64,000 nucleotides of DNA, from positions 9,904-73,903 of the forward strand of contig CBINGY010000019.1 in the NCBI GenBank assembly GCA_966250325.1, in the 5' to 3' direction. Below the pieces are notes generated by a model. It had not been told where the DNA came from and made no database searches. It saw only the letters and a program-made list of their open reading frames with translations. This stretch comes from Jiulongibacter sp966250325. GTDB taxonomy: Bacteria; Bacteroidota; Bacteroidia; Cytophagales; Spirosomataceae. This document shows, one piece after another, positions 35,411-44,660 of this stretch (position 1 is its first letter; every line of letters begins with the position of its first letter). The position numbers and the translations under genes were made by a program.

Positions 35411-36280
35411 TTATTTAAAACCAAATTTGGTCAAACCCTCTTTACTGATTTTGATGGCTTCCATAGGAGTCATTCCGTCAAAAATCTGATCCTGCTCTAC
35501 GATGTAGTATTTCATACCAGAAAGTTTGGCATTGGCCAGAATTCGGGCGAAATCAATATTTCCCTGGCCCACCGGAGCAAAGCGGCCTTCATCATCCATG
35601 TCTTTTACGTGCCAGATTTTGAAACGGCCCGGGTATTTTTTGAAGTAATCCACAGGATCTACCCCGGCTTTGGTCACCCAGTACAGGTCCATTTGGAAAT
35701 TGGCAATTTTAGGGTCAAGATGCTCCAGCATATAATCAATTGGAACAATCCCGTTTTTGTTTTTCTCAAACTCAAAATTGTGATTGTGATACAGGAATTT
35801 TAAACCGGCAGCATTACATTTTTCAGCAAATGTTTTCAGAATACCCGTTAATTTTTCAATATCATCGGTCATGGATAAAGAACGTGTTTCACGATTGAAA
35901 CTAAACATGCCCATTGGAGGAACAGGAGAAATAAAATACTCAAAACCTGCGGCTTTTACATCAGCTACCAGCTGATCAATGTTATCCAGAGTAGCAGAAC
36001 CCATGTGAACGCTTATGGGCACCAGTCCGAGTCCCTTGGCATAGGAGCTAAACTCCTGCGGAGTCATTCCGTAAAATTTGCCGTCTTTATAATCTACGGC
36101 CTCTATGTATTTGTATCCCAGATCAGCCACCTGTTTGAGGGTAGCTTTCGGGTCTTTGCCCATTTCATTACGAACGGTGTAGAGGGTCATTCCACCCCAT
36201 TTTTTCTGGGCTGCGGCCGAGATACTTAGGGAAATCAGAAGAACCAGAGCTAAAAATTTAGCAAAAACAATCTTTTTCAT
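35411..36280 (-). CDS. Secreted sugar phosphate isomerase/epimerase (AP-endonuclease-2 TIM barrel)
   Basis: 289 aa with a signal peptide (ending ISAAAQ). The barrel has GGMTLYTVRNEM, LGYKYIEAVDYKDG, LKFLYHNHNFEFE (metal-binding His/Glu), ANFQMDLYWVTKAG and FKIWHVKDMDDEGRFAPVGQGNIDF, the xylose-isomerase-like TIM-barrel pattern. Exported members are common in Bacteroidota and occur with DUF1080 and Gfo/Idh genes in 3-keto-sugar pathways. Substrate not known. It is convergent with glpD, with only a weak GC-rich dyad near 35355-35395 between them. Confidence 0.85.
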   Translation of the reverse strand: MKKIVFAKFLALVLLISLSISAAAQKKWGGMTLYTVRNEMGKDPKATLKQVADLGYKYIEAVDYKDGKFYGMTPQEFSSYAKGLGLVPISVHMGSATLDNIDQLVADVKAAGFEYFISPVPPMGMFSFNRETRSLSMTDDIEKLTGILKTFAEKCNAAGLKFLYHNHNFEFEKNKNGIVPIDYMLEHLDPKIANFQMDLYWVTKAGVDPVDYFKKYPGRFKIWHVKDMDDEGRFAPVGQGNIDFARILANAKLSGMKYYIVEQDQIFDGMTPMEAIKISKEGLTKFGFK

Positions 36281-36447
36281 TTTCTGAGTTTTAGATTAAG
36301 AACAATAGGTTAAAATCGGATTGAAAACCGGGTGCTAGTTAATCAAAAAGCATGAAGATCGCTTGAAAATTTGACGTTTGGGTAGTTTTTCTCGATAGGA
36401 AGCCGGGCCTGGGGTCAGTAGATTCCAGATTGAAAAATAAATCCGAT

Positions 36448-37407
36448 TTACTTCGGATCAGTGTTTCTGAAATCCATTTTTCCCATTTCGAAACTGCGAA
36501 TGATGATCTCTTTTTCCAGTTCCAGAATGCCCTTGAGTGATTCATAGTCTACTTTTTCGGCATCATCGGTGGGTTTGTGATAGTCATCATGGCCGCCTGT
36601 ATGAAAGAAAAGCACCGGGATATTCTTTTCGTAAAAGGAAGTCTGGTCTGAGCCGCCCCGGCCCTCGTAGCCGGTATAGAATTTGACCTGATTCGCTGTG
36701 TCAATTCCGGAGAAAATTTCTTCAAACTGCGGAGAAGAGCCATAGCCAATTACAGAAACGCCACGTTCAGGTGCAAATCGCCCGATCATGTCCATATTGA
36801 GCATGAAGTGAACCGATTCCAGGGGGATGGTAGGATGATTCACAAAATAGCGGGAACCCACCAGACCCAGCTCCTCTGCACCAAACGAGATAAAAAGAAA
36901 ATTGAAGGGTTCCTTTTCTTTGTTTCCTGAAAAGTAGCGGGCCAGTTCCAGAAGCCCGGCCACACCCGAGGCATTATCATCGGCTCCGTTGTGAATCACG
37001 CCATAGCTGGTAGAATCCCGGGAACTGCCTTGCTTCCCTTCTCCGAGGTGATCGTAGTGGGCTCCGATCACAATAGTTTTATCACTTCCGTTATCCAGAA
37101 ATCCTAGGATATTACGTGAGCTCCGCACACTATCCGGCACGATCACCCGACGTACCCTAGCCTGAAAGTTCTGGTAAAATCCTTTTTCGCCTTTGGGCAG
37201 AAGGCCGTACTTTTTGAATTCCCTGCGGATGTAGGAAGAAGCTTTTTGTGCTCCCATGCTTCCCGTACCCCGTCCTTTCAACTGGTCATCTGCCAAAAAG
37301 TAGACATGTTTTTTTAAAAGGTCAATTTCCTGAGCCCCGGCAGTAAAGGATAAGAGGTTGAAGGTCAGTAGAACAAAGAAGAAAACGAAAACCAGTTTGT
37401 CTGACAT
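36448..37407 (-). CDS. Secreted M28-family aminopeptidase
   Basis: 319 aa with a signal peptide (cleavage near AGAQ, residue 25). Di-zinc site of family M28: IGAHYDH (His117, Asp119), NGADDNASG (Asp143), FGAEELG (Glu178, Glu179), LNMDMIGR and the final HDDYHKP histidine. The LKGRGTGS motif near residue 43 is typical of the Bacteroidota branch. It removes N-terminal residues from peptides outside the cytoplasm. Monocistronic by spacing. Confidence 0.93.
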   Translation of the reverse strand: MSDKLVFVFFFVLLTFNLLSFTAGAQEIDLLKKHVYFLADDQLKGRGTGSMGAQKASSYIRREFKKYGLLPKGEKGFYQNFQARVRRVIVPDSVRSSRNILGFLDNGSDKTIVIGAHYDHLGEGKQGSSRDSTSYGVIHNGADDNASGVAGLLELARYFSGNKEKEPFNFLFISFGAEELGLVGSRYFVNHPTIPLESVHFMLNMDMIGRFAPERGVSVIGYGSSPQFEEIFSGIDTANQVKFYTGYEGRGGSDQTSFYEKNIPVLFFHTGGHDDYHKPTDDAEKVDYESLKGILELEKEIIIRSFEMGKMDFRNTDPK

Positions 37408-37546
37408 AGCGGAAAATACCTAATTTTTGCCTCAAATATGTGGAATAATTCAGGTCTCTGGATAAGAACGCAAAAGATTTATTGAGGCCTACAGGCTGTG
37501 ATCAAAACCCTGATTCAAATCATTTCACATGTAGAACCAAAAGCTG

Positions 37547-37568
37547 TATCTTTGTGTTTAATTTAAAC
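37547..37568 (+). promoter_or_regulatory. feoA promoter -7 box with overlapping palindrome
   Basis: TATCTTTG (37547-37554) matches the -7 consensus, with TTTC about 20 bases upstream. Directly behind it, GTTTAA-T-TTAAAC (37556-37568) is a perfect odd-centred palindrome covering the expected transcription start, a fitting place for a repressor. It does not match the classic Fur box by eye. Confidence 0.4.
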
Positions 37569-37600
37569 TAATTCTAAACTGATCGAATCAGGTCTCGGCT

Positions 37601-37846
37601 ATGTCACTAACCACTAGCTACGTTTCTCTCGCAGACCTGCCCAAAGGCAGCCGGGCAGAGGTAGTAGCCTTTCACGATACTCCATTATCCCTCCGGTTAA
37701 TGCAGTTTGGCTTCACGCCGGGCACGGCCCTGAAGGTTGATTGCCATGCTCCGCTGGGATGCCCTGTTTGTATAAGTTTAGACGGCGATTATCATCTTTC
37801 TTTACGGAAATCTGAGGCCGAAACCATTGAAGTTCGATTAGTTTAA
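37601..37846 (+). CDS. feoA: Ferrous iron transport protein A
   Basis: 81 aa SH3-like FeoA domain: LADLPKGSRAEVVAF, LRLMQFGFTPGTALKV, and a C-terminal YHLSLRKSEAETIEV strand. FeoA is a small cytoplasmic partner of FeoB needed for ferrous iron uptake. It is 28 bases upstream of feoB. The promoter region contains a palindrome at the presumed start site. Confidence 0.93.
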   Translation: MSLTTSYVSLADLPKGSRAEVVAFHDTPLSLRLMQFGFTPGTALKVDCHAPLGCPVCISLDGDYHLSLRKSEAETIEVRLV

Positions 37847-37874
37847 AAGAAAGCCCGAAGCGAGGGTATGGTTC

Positions 37875-39968
37875 ATGAAAGTAGCTTTATTAGGAAACCC
37901 AAATTCTGGCAAGTCTTCACTTTTTAATCACCTTACAGGTCTCAGACAAAAGATCGGAAATTTCCCCGGAGTAACCGTTGACAAGAAAATCGGTTTTTGC
38001 AGGGTGAATGCCGATTTTGAGATCGAAGTCATTGATTTTCCCGGAACCTACAGTATCTATCCCGGTTCGCTGGATGAGCAGGTGGTGCTGGAGGTACTGG
38101 CCAATCCTAAAAACTCAGATTACCCGGATCTGGCCGTGGTGGTGGTAGATGCCACCAATTTGAAGAGAAATATGCTTCTTTTTGAGCAGGTCAGTGATCT
38201 GGGTATTCCATGTATTCTGGCCTTAAACATGCTGGATTCTGCTCTGGATCTGGGTATAGAAATAGACTCTCTCAGGATGTCATCCATTCTGGGGGTGCCG
38301 GTGGTGGAGATCAATGCAAGGGAAGGAATAGGTTTGGAAGGACTGAAACTGGCCATTGTGAATCAACTCAAAGAGCCACAGGGCCATACCAATTCTGAAA
38401 TTCTGGATGAGGCCAATCTGACCGTTGCATCCTGGATTGAAAAGGAGTTTGAACTGACTAATCACTATCTGGCGATGCAGTATCTTGCTCAATCACAGAA
38501 GCTTGACTTTCTGGGTTTTGACAAGCAAAAAAAGCTGCAGAATCTTTCCAGGGAAATTCAGTTTGACCCCGATCGCTTTCAATCGCAGGACACGGTTCAG
38601 AGGTATCGGGATATCGCAGAAACATTAAGCCAGACACTAAGCCACTCGGGTGTTAAAAAACAATCGTTTACAGAAAAATTAGACAAAATACTTCTGCATA
38701 AAATCTGGGGATATGCCATTTTTCTGGGTGTGCTTTTTCTGATTTTTCAGGCGGTCTTTGCCCTGGCCTCGTATCCAATGGATTGGATTGATGCGGGTAT
38801 CGGATCTCTTACAGACTGGCTGAAATCTGTATTACCGGAGTCTAAATTAACCGACCTGCTTACAGACGGAATCATAAGTGGAGTAGGTGGAGTGGTGATA
38901 TTTATCCCTCAAATCGCCTTTTTGTTTATCCTTATTTCCTTGCTGGAGGAAAGTGGCTATATGGCCCGGGTGGTGGTGCTTATGGATAAGGTGATCAGGA
39001 GATTTGGACTCAGCGGAAGGTCGGTAGTTCCACTTATCAGCGGAATGGCCTGTGCCGTACCGGCGATCATGTCGGCCCGTACCATCGGTAACTGGAAAGA
39101 CCGGCTCATCACCATCATGGTAACTCCCCTTATGAGTTGCTCGGCACGTTTACCTATTTATACCATCATCATTGCTCTTGTTATTCCCGAGCAGAAGGTG
39201 CTGGGTTTCTTTGGCCTGCAGGGACTCATGCTCATGGGTCTTTATCTGCTTGGTTTTTTTGCCGCCCTGCTTTCCGGATGGCTCATGAAAAAAATCCTGA
39301 AGTCGAGGGAGCGTAGTTATTTTGTGATGGAGCTACCCACCTACAAGCCGCCAAGGTGGTCACAGGTAGGATATACCGTTTACGAAAAAGTGAAAACGTT
39401 TGTGCTTGAAGCGGGGAAAGTCATTCTGGCAATTTCTATTGTGCTTTGGGTACTTTCCTCCTACGGTCCCGGTGAAGAATTTGAACAGGCAGAAGCGTAC
39501 GTGAAAGCAGAGAACCCGGGTTTGGAGGGCACCAGCTTAGAGAATAAACTGGCCTCTTACCGTCTGGAAAAATCCTATGCTGGGGTTTTTGGTAAGGCTA
39601 TTGAGCCAGCTATTGAGCCGTTGGGGTATGACTGGAAGATCGGAATTGCACTTATTACATCTTTCGCTGCCCGTGAGGTGTTTGTAGGCACCATGAGCAC
39701 CATTTATAGTATAGGTGCTGTGGAAGATGAAAACACCATTAAAGCCCGTATGCGAAAAGAAATCAACCCGGAAACAGGTGGCCCACGCTTTGACCTCCCC
39801 ACTTCTTCCTCTCTGTTGATTTTCTATGTGTTTGCCATGATGTGTATGAGCACACTTGCGGTGGTTTACCGGGAAACCAAAGGCTGGAAATGGCCGGTAA
39901 TTCAATTGATCTATATGACTGCTTTAGCCTATGTGGCTGCGTTGGTGGTGTATCAGTTGATGAAATGA
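37875..39968 (+). CDS. feoB: Ferrous iron transporter B
   Basis: 697 aa. N-terminal G domain: G1 GNPNSGKS (7-14), G3 DFPG (54-57), G4 NMLD. The membrane part has the two Gate regions (VGGVVIFIPQIAFLFILISLLEESGYMAR, here cited by its core EESGYMAR, and LMSCSARLPIY) with conserved cysteines in GMACAVPAIM and SCSARLP. It imports Fe2+ across the inner membrane with G-domain control. Forms an operon with feoA; the Uma2 gene follows 26 bases later. Confidence 0.96.
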   Translation: MKVALLGNPNSGKSSLFNHLTGLRQKIGNFPGVTVDKKIGFCRVNADFEIEVIDFPGTYSIYPGSLDEQVVLEVLANPKNSDYPDLAVVVVDATNLKRNMLLFEQVSDLGIPCILALNMLDSALDLGIEIDSLRMSSILGVPVVEINAREGIGLEGLKLAIVNQLKEPQGHTNSEILDEANLTVASWIEKEFELTNHYLAMQYLAQSQKLDFLGFDKQKKLQNLSREIQFDPDRFQSQDTVQRYRDIAETLSQTLSHSGVKKQSFTEKLDKILLHKIWGYAIFLGVLFLIFQAVFALASYPMDWIDAGIGSLTDWLKSVLPESKLTDLLTDGIISGVGGVVIFIPQIAFLFILISLLEESGYMARVVVLMDKVIRRFGLSGRSVVPLISGMACAVPAIMSARTIGNWKDRLITIMVTPLMSCSARLPIYTIIIALVIPEQKVLGFFGLQGLMLMGLYLLGFFAALLSGWLMKKILKSRERSYFVMELPTYKPPRWSQVGYTVYEKVKTFVLEAGKVILAISIVLWVLSSYGPGEEFEQAEAYVKAENPGLEGTSLENKLASYRLEKSYAGVFGKAIEPAIEPLGYDWKIGIALITSFAAREVFVGTMSTIYSIGAVEDENTIKARMRKEINPETGGPRFDLPTSSSLLIFYVFAMMCMSTLAVVYRETKGWKWPVIQLIYMTALAYVAALVVYQLMK

Positions 39969-39994
39969 TCGGAATGTTTTCCTAACTTTAGGAT

Positions 39995-40588
39995 ATGGAA
40001 CTGGCAGAAATGGATATAACGAGCATTGATCAGCTTGATTTCTCAAAGCGATACACCTACGCAGACTATCTTTTATGGAAGTTTGAAGAACGTCTTGAGC
40101 TCATCAAAGGCAGGATATTTCGGATGTCTCCGGCACCGAGCCGCAGGCATCAGGAAATTGTTGGTGATTTGTATTTTACGATCAGGACTATTTTTGAATC
40201 GGTCTCCTGCCAATTGTTTGTTTCACCTTTTGATGTTCGTCTTCCCGAGAAATCAGGATCAATTAAATCCAGAAATGTAGTTCAGCCTGATTTATGCATT
40301 GTTTGCGACGCTACTAAACTTGATGAGAAAGGATGCAATGGTGCACCCGATCTCATAATTGAAGTGCTTTCGCCCGGCAATACAAAAAAGGAAATGGACG
40401 ATAAATATTCCTTGTATGAGGAATCTGGAGTGCGTGAATACTGGATGGTACAGCCCGAAGATAAATGCGTGATCATTTATGTTCTGAATGAACATGGCCA
40501 ATACATCGGGATCAAACCTTCAACGGATAGGGTTAAATCCGTTATTTTCCCGCAGGTAGAATTTGATCTGGAGCCAATTTGGAGATAA
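39995..40588 (+). CDS. Uma2-family (DUF820) putative nuclease-fold protein
   Basis: 197 aa. The PD-(D/E)xK-like fold is seen in FEERLELIKGRIFRMSP, QPDLCIVCD, GAPDLIIEVLSPGN, KYSLYEESGVREYWMV, the standard Uma2 pattern with acidic and Lys residues in place. Biochemical function unproven; the family is very abundant in cyanobacteria and scattered elsewhere, suggesting transfer. It follows feoB by 26 bases in the same direction but is unrelated in function. The stop codon is part of the terminator stem. Confidence 0.88.
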   Translation: MELAEMDITSIDQLDFSKRYTYADYLLWKFEERLELIKGRIFRMSPAPSRRHQEIVGDLYFTIRTIFESVSCQLFVSPFDVRLPEKSGSIKSRNVVQPDLCIVCDATKLDEKGCNGAPDLIIEVLSPGNTKKEMDDKYSLYEESGVREYWMVQPEDKCVIIYVLNEHGQYIGIKPSTDRVKSVIFPQVEFDLEPIWR

Positions 40589-40618
40589 TTAAGGTTCAGA
40601 GTTCACCGAACCTTAATT
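40587..40618. terminator. Bidirectional terminator between Uma2 and aldo/keto reductase genes
   Basis: AATTAAGGTTC (40587-40597) pairs with GAACCTTAATT (40608-40618) around a 10-base loop, with T-rich flank on the plus side. It lies between convergent genes. Confidence 0.6.
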
Positions 40619-40626
40619 TTGACTGA

Positions 40627-41577
40627 TTATCCCCACAAACTTTCAACCGTATAATCAGATCCTGGCAGACACCAGAAATCTCCTTTGATATATCTGTAAT
40701 CCCGGTTTACACTTGCCAGTTTTTCCATTTCTTCGGGCGAAAGAGAAATATCGGCCGCTTCCAGATTTTGTTTCAGACGATCGGGGTTTACTGATTTAGG
40801 AATAACCACGGTTCCCCGGTTTACCGCCCACGCCAGCATCACCTGAGCTGCAGAGATGCCTTTTGAACCGGCAATTTCTCCGATGACCGGATTGTCAAAA
40901 AGTTTAGGTTCCCCTTCCACAATGCGGTTTGCCGGGCGATCAGACGACCCCAGCGGCGAATAGGCAGTTAGAAGGATTCCGTGGGCATCGCAGTAACTTT
41001 TCAAAAGAGGTTGCTGTAAAAAAGGATGAGATTCCACCTGATTCATTTCCGGTTTCACGCCGGTGGCATTCGTTACCAGCTCAATTTTACCGATACTGAA
41101 GTTACTCACTCCGATATGACGGGAAAGGCCCATTTTTTTGAGATGTACCATTCCTTCCCAGGTTTCTTCCAGTGGAGTTGTTTTAAGACTCACCAGGTCA
41201 TCAGCAGTTTGCGGGAAATTGGTGTGATCTGCCACCACCACCGGCCAGTGAATCAGATAAAGGTCCAGGTAATCAAGCCCCAGATCGGCCAATGTACCCT
41301 CACAGGCGGCTTGAATCTGTTCTTTTCTATGGCGGTTATTCCAAAGTTTTGATGTTACAAAAAGCTTTTCTCTTTTCGCGTCACCCGCCTTAAATGCATC
41401 AGAAAAGGCCTGACCTATTTCCTTCTCATTGCCATATACGAATGCACAATCGAAGTGGGTGTAACCTATCTCAAGGGCTTTTCTTACAGCCTGATATACC
41501 TCACCAGGTTGAGATTTCCAGGTGCCCAGTCCTAATGCGGGTATTTGATCACCATTTGTAAACGGAAGGTATTTCAT
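40627..41577 (-). CDS. Aldo/keto reductase
   Basis: 316 aa from ATG 41577 (MKYLPFTNGDQIPALGLGTW); an upstream in-frame start at 41604 is less likely. AKR tetrad: Asp and Tyr in FDCAFVYGNEKEIG, Lys in SKLWNNRH, His in LDLYLIHWP. NADPH-binding end: VIPKSVNPDRLKQN. It reduces aldehydes or ketosugars to alcohols in the cytoplasm; the specific substrate cannot be read. The sequence runs close to eukaryotic-type AKR1 enzymes, common in Bacteroidota. Confidence 0.93.
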   Translation of the reverse strand: MKYLPFTNGDQIPALGLGTWKSQPGEVYQAVRKALEIGYTHFDCAFVYGNEKEIGQAFSDAFKAGDAKREKLFVTSKLWNNRHRKEQIQAACEGTLADLGLDYLDLYLIHWPVVVADHTNFPQTADDLVSLKTTPLEETWEGMVHLKKMGLSRHIGVSNFSIGKIELVTNATGVKPEMNQVESHPFLQQPLLKSYCDAHGILLTAYSPLGSSDRPANRIVEGEPKLFDNPVIGEIAGSKGISAAQVMLAWAVNRGTVVIPKSVNPDRLKQNLEAADISLSPEEMEKLASVNRDYRYIKGDFWCLPGSDYTVESLWG

Positions 41578-41634
41578 ACTCTGTCTAATTTTATACGTTG
41601 ACAATTTAACTTATGATTTGTCATATTTCCCGGA

Positions 41635-42762
41635 TTATAAACCGAATGCTTTTTTCAATATTTCTACAGCCTTTACCACATTGGCCCGCTGGGTACCAAA
41701 GTTTAGCCGGAAATAGCCCTTTCCATGAAATTGATGATCACCAGAAACGCCGAGTCCGTACTTCAATAAATATTCTTCGGGATTTTCCTGATCACAGGCA
41801 ATCCATGCCAGATAGGTAGCATCCAGTGGTTCCATACGTAACCCTTTGATCTGATTGATTTCCTGCAAGAGGTAATCGTGATTTCCTTTCAGATAGGTGA
41901 TTAATTCTTTTCTCCAGGGTTCCCCATACTGATAAGCGGCCTTCATACTTTCCATTTGCCAGTTGTTCATATGCGGCATTATGCCAAAACAAACTTCCTG
42001 AAATCTTTTTCTTAAGCCGTCATTCGGAATTACAGCAAACGAACCACCCAGGCCGGCAATGTTCCAGGTTTTACTGGGGGCCAGAAGTGTGATGGAGTGC
42101 TGCTCAATTTCAGGATTTAAAGAGGCTATTGAAATATGCTTTTTGGTGTCATTCAGAATGAGATCACAATGAATCTCATCAGATACCAGAATGAGGTTAT
42201 TGCTCAGGCAAAAATCTGCCAGATGGCTCAATTCTTCCTTAGAAAAAACTTTGCCATTGGGGTTATGAGGATTACACAGCATATACATGCCTGTCTGAGG
42301 GGTCAGATTCTGTTGCATCGCGTCAAAATCCATTGCCCAGTCATCTTGTTCCCTTTTGAAAGGCACTTCTTGTGTGATTCCTCCGGCCGACTGTGCCGAT
42401 CTGAAAAGGTGATAGTACACCGGCGTGGTGGTCATCACGGCATTTTTATGAGGTGGCAAAATACGCGAAGAGGCATGAAGCCCGGGAACCAGACCCGGCA
42501 AAAGTACAATCCACTCTTTTTTGATCATCCAGTTGTGACGAACGGCAAGACGTTCAGTAAGAAGCTCTTTTAACTCCTCTGAGGGTTTTGCGTACCCAAA
42601 AATCTGGCGGTCTGTAATCTTCTGAAGTGCTTCACGAATTTCATCCGGGCTTTCAAAGTCCATATCTGCTACCCACATAGGAAGTACATCGGAAGGCTTC
42701 AGATCCCACTTCATGCTATTGGTTCCACGTCGTTGAGTGGGTTTGTCGAAGTTAAAGGGCAT
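41635..42762 (-). CDS. MalY/PatB-family aminotransferase (C-S lyase)
   Basis: 375 aa PLP fold-type I enzyme. N-terminal RRGTNSMKWD and VLPMWVADMDFESPDEI are the MalY/PatB signature. CNPHNPNGKVFS, LVSDEIHCDLI and the Schiff-base lysine in LAPSKTWNIAGLGGSF are in order. Members cleave cystathionine or other cysteine S-conjugates; MalY of E. coli also represses maltose genes. It lies 57 bases upstream of the aldo/keto reductase gene, same strand, and divergent from the Gfo/Idh gene. Confidence 0.92.
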   Translation of the reverse strand: MPFNFDKPTQRRGTNSMKWDLKPSDVLPMWVADMDFESPDEIREALQKITDRQIFGYAKPSEELKELLTERLAVRHNWMIKKEWIVLLPGLVPGLHASSRILPPHKNAVMTTTPVYYHLFRSAQSAGGITQEVPFKREQDDWAMDFDAMQQNLTPQTGMYMLCNPHNPNGKVFSKEELSHLADFCLSNNLILVSDEIHCDLILNDTKKHISIASLNPEIEQHSITLLAPSKTWNIAGLGGSFAVIPNDGLRKRFQEVCFGIMPHMNNWQMESMKAAYQYGEPWRKELITYLKGNHDYLLQEINQIKGLRMEPLDATYLAWIACDQENPEEYLLKYGLGVSGDHQFHGKGYFRLNFGTQRANVVKAVEILKKAFGL

Positions 42763-42889
42763 TTGTCGTTAATTTTTGCAAATAAAGGGAAATTGGTGTT
42801 TTGACTAAAGAATTAACTCACATCTCGACAGGATAATTCAATTATCGCGGCGATTCTCTATATTCACCGCTGACAACCCTTTTAAACGA

Positions 42890-44179
42890 ATGAACAGACA
42901 AGACTTTATTAAGACTACAGCTCTGGCCTCAGCGGGCATCCTCTCCAGGCCATTTATAACCTACGCCAATGAATCGAAATACCGGGTAGCCCTTATTGGC
43001 TCGGGCTGGTGGGGCACCAATATTCTGCGTGAAGCGGTGGCCTCTGGTGAAGTAGAGGTAGTGGCACTTTGTGATGCCGATGAAGCACAAATGATTAAAT
43101 GCCAGGAGGAGATCACCAAATGGTGTACCGACAAACCCAAAAAGTACAAAGATTACCGGGAGTGCATCAAACAAGCCAAGCCGGATATCGTGATTAATGC
43201 CACTCCAGACCACTGGCATGCTCTTATTGCCATAGAGGCTCTGAATAACGGGGCTCATGTTTTTCTGGAAAAACCAATTTCCCATACGCTTAAAGAAGGA
43301 ACAGCTATACAAAAGGCTGCAAGGGACAACAAACGTATGTGTATCGTGGATTTTCACCGCAGGTATTCGCCGCATAATGTAAGCGGACAGGAGTTTCTGA
43401 GAAGCGGCAAGGCGGGTAAAATCAGAGAAGTACGGGCCTTTGTGAACTACACGTGGGGAGCAGGTCAGCAGGCTCAGAGTAATCCTAAGCCCGATACACT
43501 CGACTGGGATTTGTGGTGTGGTCCTGCACCTTTGGTTGATTACCACAGCTCCATTCATCCGAGGGGCTGGAGGCACTTCAGGGAGTTTGGTAACGGGCAA
43601 CTAGGCGACTGGGGCCCGCACTGGTTTGATCAGATTCTCTGGTGGACCGAGGAGAAGGCACCCAGGAAAATCTTTTCTGTTTCTACCGATAAAGAGCGTA
43701 GCAATATCCAAAATACACCTGAAAACCAGTTGGTTACTTTTGAATTTGAAGATTTTATCTGTTTCTGGGAACACAGTACCTACAATCGCCGACCTAATCA
43801 GGAAGGTGAAAACGTCGGAGTTTATTTTCATGGAGACAAAGGAACGTTCCATATGGGATGGATGGGCGGCTGGTCGTTTTACCCGCATGCCAGAGGAGAG
43901 TCGGTGATTAAAGAAGCCGCAAAGCTTGATCAGCCAGACGGACAAAACATCAAGCTGGTCTGGGCAGATTTGCTGAAAAGCATCAAGTCCGGGGAATTGC
44001 CTCATGCGGATATTGAACATGGCCGACAAGCCACCAATATGTGTATGCTGGGCATGGTTTCAGATAAGCTCGGAAGAAGTATCATCTGGGATCATGAAAA
44101 AGATCTGATTGTGGGAGATGCCGAGGCCAATAAACTTTTGACCCGTGATTACCGCAAAGGCTGGAAATATCCTTCCTAA
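42890..44179 (+). CDS. Exported Gfo/Idh/MocA-family oxidoreductase
   Basis: 429 aa. Leader MNRQDFIKTTALASAGILS resembles a Tat signal, with one of the two arginines replaced (NRQDFIK). Rossmann motif VALIGSGWWGTN, then VVALCDADEAQ, DIVINATPDHWH and the catalytic-lysine segment FLEKPISHT. The C-terminal sandwich holds GDWGPHWFDQILWW. Exported Gfo/Idh proteins of Bacteroidota often keep a tightly bound NAD(P) and oxidise or reduce sugar 3-hydroxyls. A strong terminator follows. Confidence 0.9.
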   Translation: MNRQDFIKTTALASAGILSRPFITYANESKYRVALIGSGWWGTNILREAVASGEVEVVALCDADEAQMIKCQEEITKWCTDKPKKYKDYRECIKQAKPDIVINATPDHWHALIAIEALNNGAHVFLEKPISHTLKEGTAIQKAARDNKRMCIVDFHRRYSPHNVSGQEFLRSGKAGKIREVRAFVNYTWGAGQQAQSNPKPDTLDWDLWCGPAPLVDYHSSIHPRGWRHFREFGNGQLGDWGPHWFDQILWWTEEKAPRKIFSVSTDKERSNIQNTPENQLVTFEFEDFICFWEHSTYNRRPNQEGENVGVYFHGDKGTFHMGWMGGWSFYPHARGESVIKEAAKLDQPDGQNIKLVWADLLKSIKSGELPHADIEHGRQATNMCMLGMVSDKLGRSIIWDHEKDLIVGDAEANKLLTRDYRKGWKYPS

Positions 44180-44199
44180 ACCCGCTTTGTTAGATTGAA

Positions 44200-44230
44200 A
44201 AGCCCGGAATTTAGTTTCCGGGCTTTTTTA
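44200..44230 (+). terminator. Rho-independent terminator after Gfo/Idh gene
   Basis: AAGCCCGGAA (44200-44209) pairs with TTCCGGGCTT (44216-44225), followed by T-rich sequence. Confidence 0.8.
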
Positions 44231-44314
44231 TGAAACAGGTTGAGATATTTAAAACAGGATTGATAAGGTAAATAATTGCATATCTATACCTTACGGAAAG
44301 TGGGTGTAAGAATG

Positions 44315-44659
44315 TTATTTCTGTTTTCTTTTTGAAGATTTGGCACGTGGATTAAACTCCAGACACAGGTTAATCCAATAATTAAAGTCTTCATTACGGG
44401 CAAAGCCACTCTCATCAATCTGCACAAAACTCTTCATGGGCCTGCCGGTGAAATCCATTTGTCTGCAACCCTGTTTTTCAAGAGCTTCGGGAACCAATGC
44501 AGGGTCAATGCGGCACATAAGTTCGTCTCCAAGAATACCGACAAACATTTTGTCATTTACCATGAAGGCGAGACCACCCATCATTGCTTTTTCTTCCACA
44601 TTTGGGACAGAGTTCAGTTTTTCTCTAAGTCGGGTTGCCAGGCTCTCGCTGTAGGCCAT
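44315..44659 (-). CDS. TfoX N-terminal domain protein
   Basis: 114 aa. The TfoX/Sxy N-terminal domain is recognisable: EKAMMGGLAFMVNDKMFVGIL, LMCRIDP, GRPMKSFVQID and the final YWINLCLEFNPRAKSSKRKQK. In gamma-proteobacteria TfoX regulates competence, but stand-alone N-terminal domains of this size are widespread and of unknown role. It starts 1 base after the mpl stop, so it is probably co-translated with mpl. Confidence 0.85.
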   Translation of the reverse strand: MAYSESLATRLREKLNSVPNVEEKAMMGGLAFMVNDKMFVGILGDELMCRIDPALVPEALEKQGCRQMDFTGRPMKSFVQIDESGFARNEDFNYWINLCLEFNPRAKSSKRKQK

Positions 44660-44660
44660 C

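Noticed and set aside
42929..43600. Long open frame (223 codons) on the minus strand of the Gfo/Idh gene
   Set aside because: Antisense shadow of a clearly conserved gene; translation has no recognisable fold.
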